NCBI RefSeq assembly: GCF_002150505.1
Contig: NZ_MSSV01000007.1
Coordinates: 124,001 to 188,000 of the forward strand
Reading direction: 5' to 3'
Source of the DNA: Algoriphagus ratkowskyi
GTDB taxonomy: Bacteria; Bacteroidota; Bacteroidia; Cytophagales; Cyclobacteriaceae
DNA length: 64,000 nucleotides
In this document: one piece after another, positions 1-8,566 of the stretch
Layout of the letters: each line of letters opens with the position of its first letter
Numbering within the stretch: the first letter of the stretch is position 1
Notes under the pieces: model-generated
The model's database searches: none
What the model was told of the DNA's origin: nothing
What the model saw: the letters and a program-made list of their open reading frames with translations, nothing else
Program-made: the position numbers and the translations under genes

Positions 1-88
1 CAAATCCTTCTTTTTTCAATTCTTCTGTGACTTTTTCTATCACTTGATTAAAGTCTCCCTTTATCGTGGTTGTAATATAGTAGCTCAT
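1..88 (-). CDS. DUF302 family protein, 3' part cut by window edge
   Basis: An ATG on the minus strand at 88-86 opens a frame that runs without a stop to base 1. The 29 visible residues begin MSYYITTTIKGDF and continue with NQVIEKVTEELKKEGF, the usual start of DUF302 proteins: a first beta strand, then a helix ending in EGF. The family consists of small soluble alpha/beta domains of unknown function, often about 130 residues long. Only this N-terminus is present, so the rest lies left of the window. It was identified by reading the minus strand directly. A 6-bp-arm dyad at 131-146 lies 43 bases upstream and may be its operator. Confidence 0.72.
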   Translation of the reverse strand, partial: MSYYITTTIKGDFNQVIEKVTEELKKEGF

Positions 89-505
89 GTGTTTTTTTTA
101 TTCAATAACGGAAATCCTGTTTCAAAGGATGGTGACAATAGTCACCTACACTATTTTATACCTTCAACACAATTAAATAGTGACTTTAAACAGCATATTT
201 GTCCTCTTAATTTACAGTTAATTTTACAGAAATGCATGGAGATCCATCCAATTTCTCATCACGAATGGCAAAGAGATTGGTAAAACTCTCCCATAATTCT
301 ATAATTATTTTTGACAAAAAACAATTTTTTAAAGAGGACGAAGGTAGTTTTTTACGCATCTCTAAATTCACATACTCAACCTTACTCCTCAGCTTAAACA
401 CTATGCTGAGGGTTCTGTCAAACCTCCTCAATCACTTCGGTTAAAATTCTTTCAAAACACCTCAATTAATTGCATCTTAAGTCACTATTACCTTTAAAGC
501 CCAAC
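89..505. other. 417-bp intergenic region, no gene seen
   Basis: This AT-rich gap separates the leftward DUF302 gene from the rightward lyase gene, so it should carry promoters for both. I found no convincing TTTG-N19-TAnnTTTG pair. It holds two inverted repeats: GGTGAC-AATA-GTCACC at 131-146 and CCTCAGC-N11-GCTGAGG at 387-411. Open frames of about 70 codons on both strands have no family look or sensible composition, and I leave them out. Confidence 0.5.
131..146. promoter_or_regulatory. Dyad GGTGAC-N4-GTCACC, possible operator
   Basis: Two perfect 6-bp arms separated by AATA form a 16-bp dyad. It lies 43 bp upstream of the DUF302 start codon on the side where its promoter must be. No T tract follows on either strand, so a terminator is unlikely. 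Binding by a dimeric repressor or activator is inferred from the symmetry only. Confidence 0.3.
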
Positions 506-1678
506 ATGAATCAGTATATACTTATTCTACTTTTTGCATTCAGTTCTTTTTTAACTCAGCAAAACACTGAGACTAGCCCTACAGATTTCTTAGCTAAAGA
601 AAGAATCCGAGTAGTTCGACTTGCAGCCATATACAAAGATCTTAAACCCATCACTGTGACCGCGGAATACAGTTCCCGAAGTGCTGGCGGAATTAAAGAT
701 TTCTATTCTGAAGGAGATTACTGGTGGCCAGACCCTGATAATCCAGATGGTCCATACATTCAGCGAGACGGCTTAACCAACCCAGATAACTTTATAGCAC
801 ATCGCGAGGCTATGATCCGTTTTAGCCAAATTTCAGGAGCATTAGCTTCAGCTTATTTGGTAACCAAAAAGGCTAAATATGTGGAAGCTTTGGCACCACA
901 TCTGAAAGCCTGGTTTATAAATGAGGAAACGAAGATGAACCCAAACTTGCTCTATGGACAAGCTATCAAAGGCAAAGTTACCGGGCGAGGTATCGGGATC
1001 ATCGACACGATCCAATTGATGGAAGTAGCCAAAGCAATTCAGGCGGTGGAAGGTTCTGGAATGATAATTAATTCTGAAATTCAACTGATGAAAGACTGGT
1101 TTGAAGAATACTTAACTTGGATCACAACGCATCCTTATGGTGTCGCAGAGCGGGATCATGGCAACAATCACAGCGTGTGCTGGGCGATGCAGGCTGCAGT
1201 TTTTGCGCATCTTGTCGGAAACCAAGAAGTTCTCGACTACTGCAAGGAAATGTATAAAACCGTGCTTTTACCTGACCAAATGGCAACTGACGGTAGTTTC
1301 CCGCAGGAGCTTAAGCGCACCAAACCCTATGGCTATTCTTTATTTACTCTGGATGCCATGGCCACTCTGTGTCAAGTATTTGCAGGGGATACTGAGAACC
1401 TATATGATTATTTTACCCCTGACGGAAAATCACTGGGCTTAGGGATTTCATTTCTCTATCCATTTGTGGAAGATAAGGATGCATGGCCTTATCAAAAAGA
1501 TGTGATGTACTGGGAAAAGTGGCCCGTGCGTCACTCATTCCTACTTTTTGGAGGATTGGCCTATGATCAGAAGACTTACATAAAACTTTGGAATAATCTT
1601 AATGCTGATTTTGATACGCCAGAAATTATCCGAAATATGCCCGTGAGATTCCCCCTACTGTGGATAGTAGGAGAGTAA
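506..1678 (+). CDS. Secreted alginate-lyase-family polysaccharide lyase
   Basis: This 390-residue exported protein belongs to the alginate lyase superfamily (alpha/alpha-toroid fold, PF05426-like). Such enzymes cleave uronic-acid polysaccharides by beta-elimination. Visible signatures are GDYWWPDPDNPDGPYI, the following RDG..NPD, and RDHGNNHSVCW, where the Asn-His pair is typical of the active-site groove. An upstream in-frame TTG at 470 exists, but the ATG at 506 gives a clean signal peptide (MNQYILILLFAFSSF), so I start there. A beta-helix protein follows 175 bp downstream on the same strand; the two probably act on one extracellular polymer. There is no T9SS C-terminal domain and no SusC/SusD pair nearby. 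The exact substrate (alginate, glucuronan or other) cannot be read from the sequence. Confidence 0.85.
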   Translation: MNQYILILLFAFSSFLTQQNTETSPTDFLAKERIRVVRLAAIYKDLKPITVTAEYSSRSAGGIKDFYSEGDYWWPDPDNPDGPYIQRDGLTNPDNFIAHREAMIRFSQISGALASAYLVTKKAKYVEALAPHLKAWFINEETKMNPNLLYGQAIKGKVTGRGIGIIDTIQLMEVAKAIQAVEGSGMIINSEIQLMKDWFEEYLTWITTHPYGVAERDHGNNHSVCWAMQAAVFAHLVGNQEVLDYCKEMYKTVLLPDQMATDGSFPQELKRTKPYGYSLFTLDAMATLCQVFAGDTENLYDYFTPDGKSLGLGISFLYPFVEDKDAWPYQKDVMYWEKWPVRHSFLLFGGLAYDQKTYIKLWNNLNADFDTPEIIRNMPVRFPLLWIVGE

Positions 1679-1853
1679 TAGTATATTTCAAAAAATATTA
1701 ACTACAAAAAGCGCATAGTTTTCGCAAAATTCATCCCCTCCAAGGGCTGTGACCCTACCTACCAAACAATGAGCATGATTTTGTAAATACTATATCTAGA
1801 AATAATTGAAAACAATCTGAGGTCTTCGAGTCAACATCCATAAATATTTCCCC

Positions 1854-3434
1854 ATGAAATCCCTTTTACTTCTATTCTTTTTTTCTATCACCCTAATCTT
1901 TGCACAAGCTCAAACCGACAGATCTTTTTACTCTATTTCTTCAGAAAGAGCATCACAGCTAATTGCGGATGGAATAGTTCGCTACACTGACTTTGGGGCA
2001 AAAGGCGATGGGACAACAGATGACATGGCATCCATTGCAGCAGCTCATGAATTCGCAAATAAGCAGGGTTTATCCGTGAAGGCAGACAATGATGCTACCT
2101 ATTACATCGGTGGACAGGAGCTCACAGCTATCATTCAGACAGACACTGATTTTGGGAGAGCTAACTTCATCATTGACGATATAGAAGTGGAAAATCGAGA
2201 TGCTCCTGTTTTTCTAATCGAATCAAGTCAAAAATCATTCAAACTAAATGGAATCAGCTCTCTTAAAAGAAATCAGGAAAAGATCGATGTATCCTTACCT
2301 CAATCTTCTTTAATTACGGTTACCAATACTAATGTTAATCAATACATCCGTTTTGGACTAAATCCATCTAACGGAAATGCTCAAACGGATATTTTCTTGG
2401 TGGACAAAGACGGCAATGTGGATAGCAAGGCACCGATTATTTGGGATTTCGATCAAATCACCGATATCACCGCACTTCCTATTGATGAGGATACTCTCAC
2501 AATTACCGGAGGGATATTTACGACTATTGCTAATCAAGAAAAGTCCGAGTACAATTACTATCAGAGAAATCTCTCCGTCAAACGATCCAATGTAATCATC
2601 GACGGGCTTGTACATCACATCACCGGGGAAGGTGAACACGGTGCGCCCTACAGCGGTTATGTCTCTATTAGCTATGCTACTAATGTCATGGTGAAGAATA
2701 CAATTCTGACTGGACACAAAACCTACGTAACTATTGGCAGAGCTGACAAGCCAGTTTCCATGGGTTCTTATGATATTTTAGTCAACAGAGCGCTGAATGT
2801 TTCATTTGTCAACGTCACTCAAACAAATGACATCGATGACAGTACCTACTGGGGAATTATGGGTTCAAACTACAGCAAAAACTTACTTTTCGACAAATGC
2901 ACTCTATCTCGTTTTGACGCTCACATGGGCGTGGCCAATGCTACCATCCGGAATTCTACACTTGGACACATGGGAATCAATGCGATTGGCAGTGGGACTT
3001 TCCTTTTGGAAAATTCGGAAATCCGCGGAAGGAGTATTATCAATCTACGTTCAGACTATGGTAGTACCTGGGAAGGAGAACTAATTATTCGAAACTGTAC
3101 TTTCATACCTTCAGGCGGAAAACCAATCAGCGCTTCCCTGATCAGCGGATACTACACCGGACAGCATAACTTCGGTTATACCTGCTTTATGCCAGAAAAA
3201 ATCACAATAGAAAATCTTAAAATCGACGATTCCAACCATCCAGAAGATTATCAAGGCCCAGCTATTTTCAGCAATTTCAATCCAGAGATGACAGCTGACA
3301 CCTATCATGAGCAATTCCCTTATATTATAACCAAAGAAGTTAGACTCAAGAATGTTACTACTTCGAGCGGCAAGGAATTCAGAATAAGTGACAATGAGGT
3401 GATGTTTAAGGGGGTGAGGGTTGTTGAATATTGA
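1854..3434 (+). CDS. Secreted right-handed beta-helix protein (pectate-lyase-like)
   Basis: This 526-residue protein has a strong signal peptide (hydrophobic core LLLLFFFSITLIF, cleavage near AQA-Q). After it comes FGAKGDGTTDD, the hallmark of the N-terminal turn of pectate-lyase-superfamily/GH28-related beta-helix proteins. The middle consists of repeated short strands with Asn, Gly and aliphatic ladders (for example NATIRNSTLGHMG, then NSEIRGRSIINLRS), as expected for stacked parallel beta-helix rungs. It probably binds or cuts an acidic polysaccharide outside the cell, together with the lyase-family protein upstream. The catalytic residues cannot be fixed by eye, so lyase, hydrolase and epimerase all remain possible. 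Confidence 0.78.
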   Translation: MKSLLLLFFFSITLIFAQAQTDRSFYSISSERASQLIADGIVRYTDFGAKGDGTTDDMASIAAAHEFANKQGLSVKADNDATYYIGGQELTAIIQTDTDFGRANFIIDDIEVENRDAPVFLIESSQKSFKLNGISSLKRNQEKIDVSLPQSSLITVTNTNVNQYIRFGLNPSNGNAQTDIFLVDKDGNVDSKAPIIWDFDQITDITALPIDEDTLTITGGIFTTIANQEKSEYNYYQRNLSVKRSNVIIDGLVHHITGEGEHGAPYSGYVSISYATNVMVKNTILTGHKTYVTIGRADKPVSMGSYDILVNRALNVSFVNVTQTNDIDDSTYWGIMGSNYSKNLLFDKCTLSRFDAHMGVANATIRNSTLGHMGINAIGSGTFLLENSEIRGRSIINLRSDYGSTWEGELIIRNCTFIPSGGKPISASLISGYYTGQHNFGYTCFMPEKITIENLKIDDSNHPEDYQGPAIFSNFNPEMTADTYHEQFPYIITKEVRLKNVTTSSGKEFRISDNEVMFKGVRVVEY

Positions 3435-3438
3435 TAAT

Positions 3439-3457
3439 TTTTAATAGCCCATTAAAA
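3439..3457. terminator. AT-rich hairpin between convergent genes
   Basis: TTTTAAT-AGCCC-ATTAAAA forms a perfect 7-bp stem with a 5-base loop. It sits in the 29-bp gap between the convergent beta-helix and barrel genes. Both arms are A/T only, so it is weak; its position is the main reason to call it a bidirectional terminator. Confidence 0.3.
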
Positions 3458-3463
3458 GGAAAA

Positions 3464-4171
3464 TTACCAAGCTGGCCCAAAATACCATTTAGCTGTAAAC
3501 TGAATTTGACCCGAGATATCAGGGCTTAGTGATTTGTCTTTTATAGTGTTCCCATCCAACTTTGAATTGGTAGTGGTCATAAGTACAAATTCCAATGCAA
3601 AATCCCAATCTCCACTTAAATTCGTGCTCACTCCAGTTCTTATAGGGATATAAGGAATAAAATTAGTTTCGTTGTAAGTGACAACACCTCCATCAATTAT
3701 TTCACTATTTCCTAAAATTTTATTTTTCAGTATTTTTTGCTCTCTTTCCACATACATGACCCCAAAACCTAATCCTGCATAGAATTGAACTGAAGACATA
3801 AGCATACCCGCAGCATTCGGATTAGTTGTAAATACAGGCATTACATCCGCAAAGTACCCTCTACCTTTGTAGCCATATGCTTGATTCTCATCTCCCCATT
3901 GTCTAATTTTCTTGGGAAACGCCAAATCATAATCACCACTATCAAAATTTTGAGCACCTATAGAACTTCTTAAACCTATATATTCATTTATCTGCTTATT
4001 GATTGAAAGAGTAATAGCAGGTTGAACTTTAAATTTAAATTTACGGTATATCCCAGAATTATCTCCATAAATCAGAGATGGCCCAATCCCCAAAGAAATA
4101 TGATCTCCCTGTGCAAATAGTGATTGGCTAAAGAACATAGAGAAAATAATAACTAAAAAAACCTTGTTCAT
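3464..4171 (-). CDS. Outer-membrane beta-barrel protein
   Basis: This protein of 235 residues has a signal peptide (MNKVFLVIIFSMFFSQSLFAQ) followed by alternating hydrophobic/polar strands. These include ISLGIGPSLIYG, QPAITLSINKQ, YIGLRSSIGAQ and VQFYAGLGFGVMY, and the chain ends in QIQFTAKWYFGPAW, an aromatic-rich closing strand. This is the pattern of small 8-strand outer-membrane barrels of Bacteroidota (OMP_b-brl type). I chose the ATG at 4171 over the upstream in-frame start at 4204 because only the former puts the signal peptide at the N-terminus. Function beyond membrane location is unknown. It is transcribed in the same direction as the Gcr-like gene, with a 171-bp gap. Confidence 0.75.
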   Translation of the reverse strand: MNKVFLVIIFSMFFSQSLFAQGDHISLGIGPSLIYGDNSGIYRKFKFKVQPAITLSINKQINEYIGLRSSIGAQNFDSGDYDLAFPKKIRQWGDENQAYGYKGRGYFADVMPVFTTNPNAAGMLMSSVQFYAGLGFGVMYVEREQKILKNKILGNSEIIDGGVVTYNETNFIPYIPIRTGVSTNLSGDWDFALEFVLMTTTNSKLDGNTIKDKSLSPDISGQIQFTAKWYFGPAW

Positions 4172-4342
4172 TTCTTGTAATATTTTTTTTGGATTTTGAA
4201 TCATAAATAATGCATTTGGATCAATACAATATTTGCGAAATTAGTCATGTAATTGGAATTTACCATGAATAATATTTTTAACATGGCTGCTTTTTACAGA
4301 AAAAATCACATTTGATGAGATTTTGAGAATTTGAAGATTAGA

Positions 4343-6361
4343 TTATTTTTTCACCTCTAATTCATCTATTGGACTATCAATATTTTTTGGCGGAACAAAA
4401 AACTGTAAAGGCTTAAGTGCAAATCGACCGAGCACTATCTTAAATAGTTCAGCCCGTTGATTAAAATTCACTCCCCTAGACTTTGTCGCTACAAAAATTG
4501 CCAAAGAAAAACTCACCAGAAAATTCATTAACCCAATACAAATAATACCGAAAATAGTCACTCCTATATCTTGGTGGGACAAGGAATCACCTACAGATAC
4601 GAATGCCAACCCGAAATTTGCTGAGGCAAAAGTTATATGGCGGATATCTAAGGGCAATCCCAGAATGACACCAATTGTACCAGTACATCCTAAAAAAATT
4701 CCTAAGAAAAAATTCCCCGCCAGGTTCCCCAGATTTGAATCCAAATACTCACTGAAGTTACTGGTTACTTTTTTTCCGAAAACATTATTCAAAAACCTAT
4801 GTTTCTTTATCCGTTGCGGGATCTTATTATAAACACCCTTATTATCATAATACCCTGATATCAGGCCAGATAAGAACAAAAATACGCCAGCAATGCCTGC
4901 ATGTAAAATTGCAAAACTGGTAAAAGGGTTGAGCTCTTTTATTAAAAGTAAGGCTTTTTCTGGAGCTGCAATTTGGTTTCCAGAGAAATAAGCATAACCC
5001 CGTGCAATCAGAAAAGCGACAGGAAAAGCTATAAGCACATTCCCCACAAATGCTATAAATTGAGATCGGGATATCCTGACAATTACCTCAGCGAGATTTT
5101 CCAAGGCTTCAGATTTTGCCTTCACTAGTTTATCCAATGCCTCCGATAGGTTGGAAGCCGTCATAGAAGGCTGCTTTGTTGCCAATGTGGAATGAGACAA
5201 GTGGATTCCCATAAATCCGAATGAATAATTCATACTGTACATAAAGGCTTCTCCAAATAAAGGAAGTCTTAGATAGTAAATTAACACCTTGAATATGGAT
5301 AGAAACCCTACTATAAATCCTCCTCCCATAGATGAAAAAAGCATACTCCACCATTCCTTTCTATTATTGGCGATGTAATGTTCTCCCGTTTTGCTCGCAT
5401 GCTCTGTGATTTGAAATGCAAGTAATTTTATATTGTTCTCAAAGTGTTCACTTAAAGAATTCTTTTTGTTTTCTGCTATAACCAGATTTTTAAAAAGTTC
5501 TATTTCAACATTGAAAGGTGTTTTTTCTGGCGAGGTTACGATCAAGCGCAAAAGTGTACGGAGTCTATCAATATTTTGATTCAGGCGCGACAGTAAGTAT
5601 GTCAAATGGAGGTCTGCACCGTATTTTCTTTTATTCTTACCAATCACCAGTCCGAAGTCTGAACATTGGTTCAGCATAACCAAAATCTGCTTGTAATCTG
5701 GATTTTGATCAGATAGGTCAAATCCAACACTATTTTGGATATTGTCTAAGTATAAAAAAATATCTTTGTTTTGCACCATAAATGGCGAGTCAAACTCCTC
5801 CAACTCAGGTAGCTTTGAGAGGATTTCCTGCTCAAGACCAAGAGATCCTATGCGTTGTGATAGAACTAAGATGCTATTCGTCAATTGACCAAACACCTCA
5901 TCCGTTACCTCTAGATCATTTACTTCTTTTTGCCCTAGCACCCGAAATAATGAAATCCAATCCTCGTAAGCTATTTCATTTATCCACAGATAGTCCCAAG
6001 GTTTATGAAATATTTCATTGAATGTCCCTGTATGATCAGAATCTCCATAAGCTCTCGGCAATACTTTGGAAGCCATTCTTTCAGAAGCTTCAGCAAAAAA
6101 ACCTTTATTAGTCAGAATTCCTGAGTTCGTTAAGAGAGGCACAAGATGCTTTGAATTAATGAAATCATTAAAATAAAGATGTAAAGCTTCTTTTTCTCTT
6201 TGGTGTTTTTCTAACACCTGGATCAGATCTCTGACGTTTTCACTCGCTTTATTTAAATTCTTCTTTGGCGGTCTGATTTCATCAACGATTAGAATCAATC
6301 CTTCCGGTGAAGAAGGGTCCTGAATCCCCTTTATTTCTTCAATTATATCCAATAATTTCAT
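4343..6361 (-). CDS. Gcr-family ('site-specific recombinase') membrane protein
   Basis: This protein of 672 residues has a long soluble alpha-helical N-terminal half and a C-terminal half with several hydrophobic segments. These include SSMGGGFIVGFLSIFKVLIY, LIAFPVAFLIARGY, ILHAGIAGVFLFLSG and FFLGIFLGCTGTIGVILG. The EWWSMLFSSMGGG region and the SFGFMGIHLSHSTLATKQPS motif mark the Gcr family (PF10136), historically labelled site-specific recombinase. No recombinase catalytic motif is visible and the membrane topology argues against DNA cutting, so the name should not be taken as function. An in-frame TTG at 6415 would add 18 residues; I prefer the ATG at 6361. The gene is monocistronic by its spacing. 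Confidence 0.72.
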   Translation of the reverse strand: MKLLDIIEEIKGIQDPSSPEGLILIVDEIRPPKKNLNKASENVRDLIQVLEKHQREKEALHLYFNDFINSKHLVPLLTNSGILTNKGFFAEASERMASKVLPRAYGDSDHTGTFNEIFHKPWDYLWINEIAYEDWISLFRVLGQKEVNDLEVTDEVFGQLTNSILVLSQRIGSLGLEQEILSKLPELEEFDSPFMVQNKDIFLYLDNIQNSVGFDLSDQNPDYKQILVMLNQCSDFGLVIGKNKRKYGADLHLTYLLSRLNQNIDRLRTLLRLIVTSPEKTPFNVEIELFKNLVIAENKKNSLSEHFENNIKLLAFQITEHASKTGEHYIANNRKEWWSMLFSSMGGGFIVGFLSIFKVLIYYLRLPLFGEAFMYSMNYSFGFMGIHLSHSTLATKQPSMTASNLSEALDKLVKAKSEALENLAEVIVRISRSQFIAFVGNVLIAFPVAFLIARGYAYFSGNQIAAPEKALLLIKELNPFTSFAILHAGIAGVFLFLSGLISGYYDNKGVYNKIPQRIKKHRFLNNVFGKKVTSNFSEYLDSNLGNLAGNFFLGIFLGCTGTIGVILGLPLDIRHITFASANFGLAFVSVGDSLSHQDIGVTIFGIICIGLMNFLVSFSLAIFVATKSRGVNFNQRAELFKIVLGRFALKPLQFFVPPKNIDSPIDELEVKK

Positions 6362-6987
6362 TCTTCTATGGGGTAGGGCTTTTTTAAGCTCAAAATCATA
6401 AGGGGGCTTAAGCAAAAAATCTAAAATTAGATTTAGTTGTATACTGTCTACCTAACCGAAAGGTTTGAGGTCAAAATTAACCTTAGCAATTACTTCTTCC
6501 TACTATTCTGTGACTCCAAATCAACTGTTAGAAAAATCAACTCCTTTAAATCTAAAAACAGGATAAAGTTCTCACTCTGCCTTTGTTTGCTAACTACTTA
6601 ATTTACAAACATGTTTGAGAATTTGTTTCGAATTTGTAACATAGGCAACAACAGCTTACCAATTATTTAAAAAAACTATGAAAACATGAAATCTTAAGAA
6701 TTCAAATGAAAGAAAATTATGTTCATGTTTCAGGACAAAATTTTCGAAGCCTATCCGTGTAATAAAAATACGATGGTCTCCCGATAGAATTTTGATGATT
6801 TGGTGGGATTATACACTATACCGCCCATTCGTATCTGAAATAATAAATCATTAGGTCGCGTAATGTTTCTTTATCGTGCCATGCGTACCAAAATCCAAAA
6901 GACATCAATTCCTAAACCCTCTCCTTTATAATTTTGATTTCTTAATTTGAAGTTTAATCCTAATCTCATCATATATCCATTTCATAA
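6362..6987. other. 626-bp intergenic region, no gene seen
   Basis: This gap lies between divergent genes (Gcr-like leftward, cupin-like rightward). It is AT-rich, with many stops in all frames. TAATTTTG, a match to the Bacteroidota -7 element, occurs on the minus strand at 6479-6472 and on the plus strand at 6929-6936, the latter about 50 bp before the cupin gene. Neither has a TTG at the right -33 spacing, so I do not call promoters. No RNA gene, repeat or operator was recognised. Confidence 0.45.
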
Positions 6988-7284
6988 ATGAACATCCTTG
7001 AAAATTTAGCCTTCACAGACGAAAGACCTTCCGTCTGTCCTATCCAACGAAGTGATAAGACTAACTACTTTGCCATAGGCCTCCTCTCTAATCAAGTCCT
7101 GAAAAAACACACAGCAAATGTCCCTTCCCTACTTACAGTATTGAAAGGAGAAGTTGAGTTTTATATCAAAGGAGAGATCTTACTCCTCAAGGAATTTGAC
7201 ACCTATGATATTCCTGTGATGATCGAGCATGAAGTGAAAGGAGTGAAAGAGAAAAACATCTTTACGATTATTCAGGAGAAATAG
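6988..7284 (+). CDS. Small cupin-like protein
   Basis: This 98-residue cytoplasmic protein contains a single cupin-like barrel. The segment VPSLLTVLKGEVEFYIKGE matches the common cupin turn (LxGxVxFxxxGE) and is followed by FDTYDIPVMIEHEVKGV, the second cupin half. The His/Glu metal ligands of motif 1 are mostly absent, with only late His residues present, so metal binding and catalysis are doubtful. It resembles the DUF1971/TehB-type small cupins that protect against tellurite or other stress, but this match is by general pattern only. It stands alone, facing a convergent DUF819 gene across a strong hairpin. Confidence 0.6.
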   Translation: MNILENLAFTDERPSVCPIQRSDKTNYFAIGLLSNQVLKKHTANVPSLLTVLKGEVEFYIKGEILLLKEFDTYDIPVMIEHEVKGVKEKNIFTIIQEK

Positions 7285-7373
7285 GAAATGCCCCCTTTGT
7301 CATATCCTCCCCTTGTACACAGCTAGCACTTCTACAATCTTTTCTAGCGAAAAAGTATTTTAACAAAGAAGTA

Positions 7374-7404
7374 GCGCTAACAAGACTACCAGTCTTGTTA
7401 GTGC
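7374..7404. terminator. Strong hairpin between convergent genes
   Basis: GCGCTAACAAGACT-ACC-AGTCTTGTTAGTGC forms a 14-bp stem with one G-T wobble and a 3-base loop. It lies between the convergent cupin and DUF819 genes. T-rich sequence follows on the plus strand (CTTTTAATTT) and less strongly on the minus strand, so it probably terminates both transcripts. Confidence 0.65.
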
Positions 7405-7418
7405 CCGCTTTTAATTTC

Positions 7419-8558
7419 TCACCCCAACATCCCTGCAATAAAAAATCCAGCATATGTCCCGAGCGCATTTCCCAAACTACCCACTAATACGCCTGGAATC
7501 AGAAGATCTGGACGGTCCAAACTTTCGGCAGCGGCAAGAGCAGTGGTATTTCCCCCTACGTTAGCTTGAGAAGCCACAGCGATCACATCCCAATCGACTT
7601 TAAACAATGCACCCACCCCAAAAATCACCAAACCATGGATCAATACAATTATGGTCACGAAAAGAAATAGCGTTGCAGCCAGTTCTCCAATACCCGATAG
7701 CGTCCCTAGATCACACAGGGTACCGATAGTAGCTAGAAATAGTAAGATGAGAAAAAACCCAATAGTGTGTGTTCCTGATAGTTTTTTAGCGAAAGGCAAC
7801 TGTGCCAAAATCAAAGCGAGTGTTGTGAGCGTGATAATCTCAGGAATCTGTGGAAAAGCCAGAAATACAAACTTTGAAAATGCTAAAGATAAAAATGCTA
7901 AACCCAGAATAGTCGCCATACCACTCATGCTTATAGCTTCGTGCTTTTTTATTTTTTGCAATTCATTATCTGCAGACATAAGTTTCTTTCTAGGGAAAAA
8001 GCGTTGCAAATACTTTGGTAAAATTAGTGTCGCGATGATCCAAGGCATGCCAATCAGGTTATCCACCACCGTAGTAGCTGCATACAAATCCGCATTTTCA
8101 TTGACTTGATAGCTCAAGGCTATCGCGTTGAAATTAAGGCTGCCACCAATATATGTTCCAGTGTACATACCTGCCACAGCATTTGCCATCGAACCAATTT
8201 CCGCAGCAGGCTGCACCAAAAACCAAGCAACCAACACCCCAATAATCGTCCCCAGCCCACCAATACCAAACATAAACAAAATCGGTCCACCGGCTTTTTT
8301 AAGACTTTTGAGATCTACCTCTAGCAATGCAATGAAAATCCCCATCGGGGCTAAATACATAAACACACCCGTATAAACAGGATTACCACTAGTAGCCGTA
8401 GGAATAATTCCAAAATTACTGGCAATAGCCGCAATCAGAATCACCAAAATCGGCGTACCGAGAGCTTTCCATCCTCTAAATTTGGCTAACCAGACGGACA
8501 TTAATACAAATATGCACAGCATTCCACTGACGTAAATCGGGTCTTGCGTCCAAGTCAT
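7419..8558 (-). CDS. DUF819 (YjcL-like) polytopic membrane protein
   Basis: This 379-residue integral membrane protein has about ten hydrophobic helices. The family is recognised from the layout of LGTPILVILIAAIASNFGIIP near the N-terminus, MYLAPMGIFIALLEVDLKSL, the conserved MYTGTYIGGSLNFNAIA loop, and the C-terminal ASQANVGGNTTALAAAESLD and VGSLGNALGTYAGF. DUF819 proteins look like secondary transporters, with inverted halves and Gly/Asn-rich re-entrant loops, but no substrate is established. It is the last gene of a minus-strand operon: the aminotransferase ends 8 bp upstream of its start. Involvement in surface-sugar synthesis is therefore possible but not shown. Confidence 0.8.
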   Translation of the reverse strand: MTWTQDPIYVSGMLCIFVLMSVWLAKFRGWKALGTPILVILIAAIASNFGIIPTATSGNPVYTGVFMYLAPMGIFIALLEVDLKSLKKAGGPILFMFGIGGLGTIIGVLVAWFLVQPAAEIGSMANAVAGMYTGTYIGGSLNFNAIALSYQVNENADLYAATTVVDNLIGMPWIIATLILPKYLQRFFPRKKLMSADNELQKIKKHEAISMSGMATILGLAFLSLAFSKFVFLAFPQIPEIITLTTLALILAQLPFAKKLSGTHTIGFFLILLFLATIGTLCDLGTLSGIGELAATLFLFVTIIVLIHGLVIFGVGALFKVDWDVIAVASQANVGGNTTALAAAESLDRPDLLIPGVLVGSLGNALGTYAGFFIAGMLG

Positions 8559-8566
8559 GCGGGAAA

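Noticed and set aside
207..444. Overlapping ORFs of 70-74 codons on both strands
   Set aside because: Neither has a plausible composition or domain. Their opposite overlap in AT-rich DNA is typical of chance frames.
4343..6361. Possible mobile element because of the 'recombinase' family name
   Set aside because: No terminal repeats, no target duplication, no other mobile genes, and the protein is membrane-embedded.
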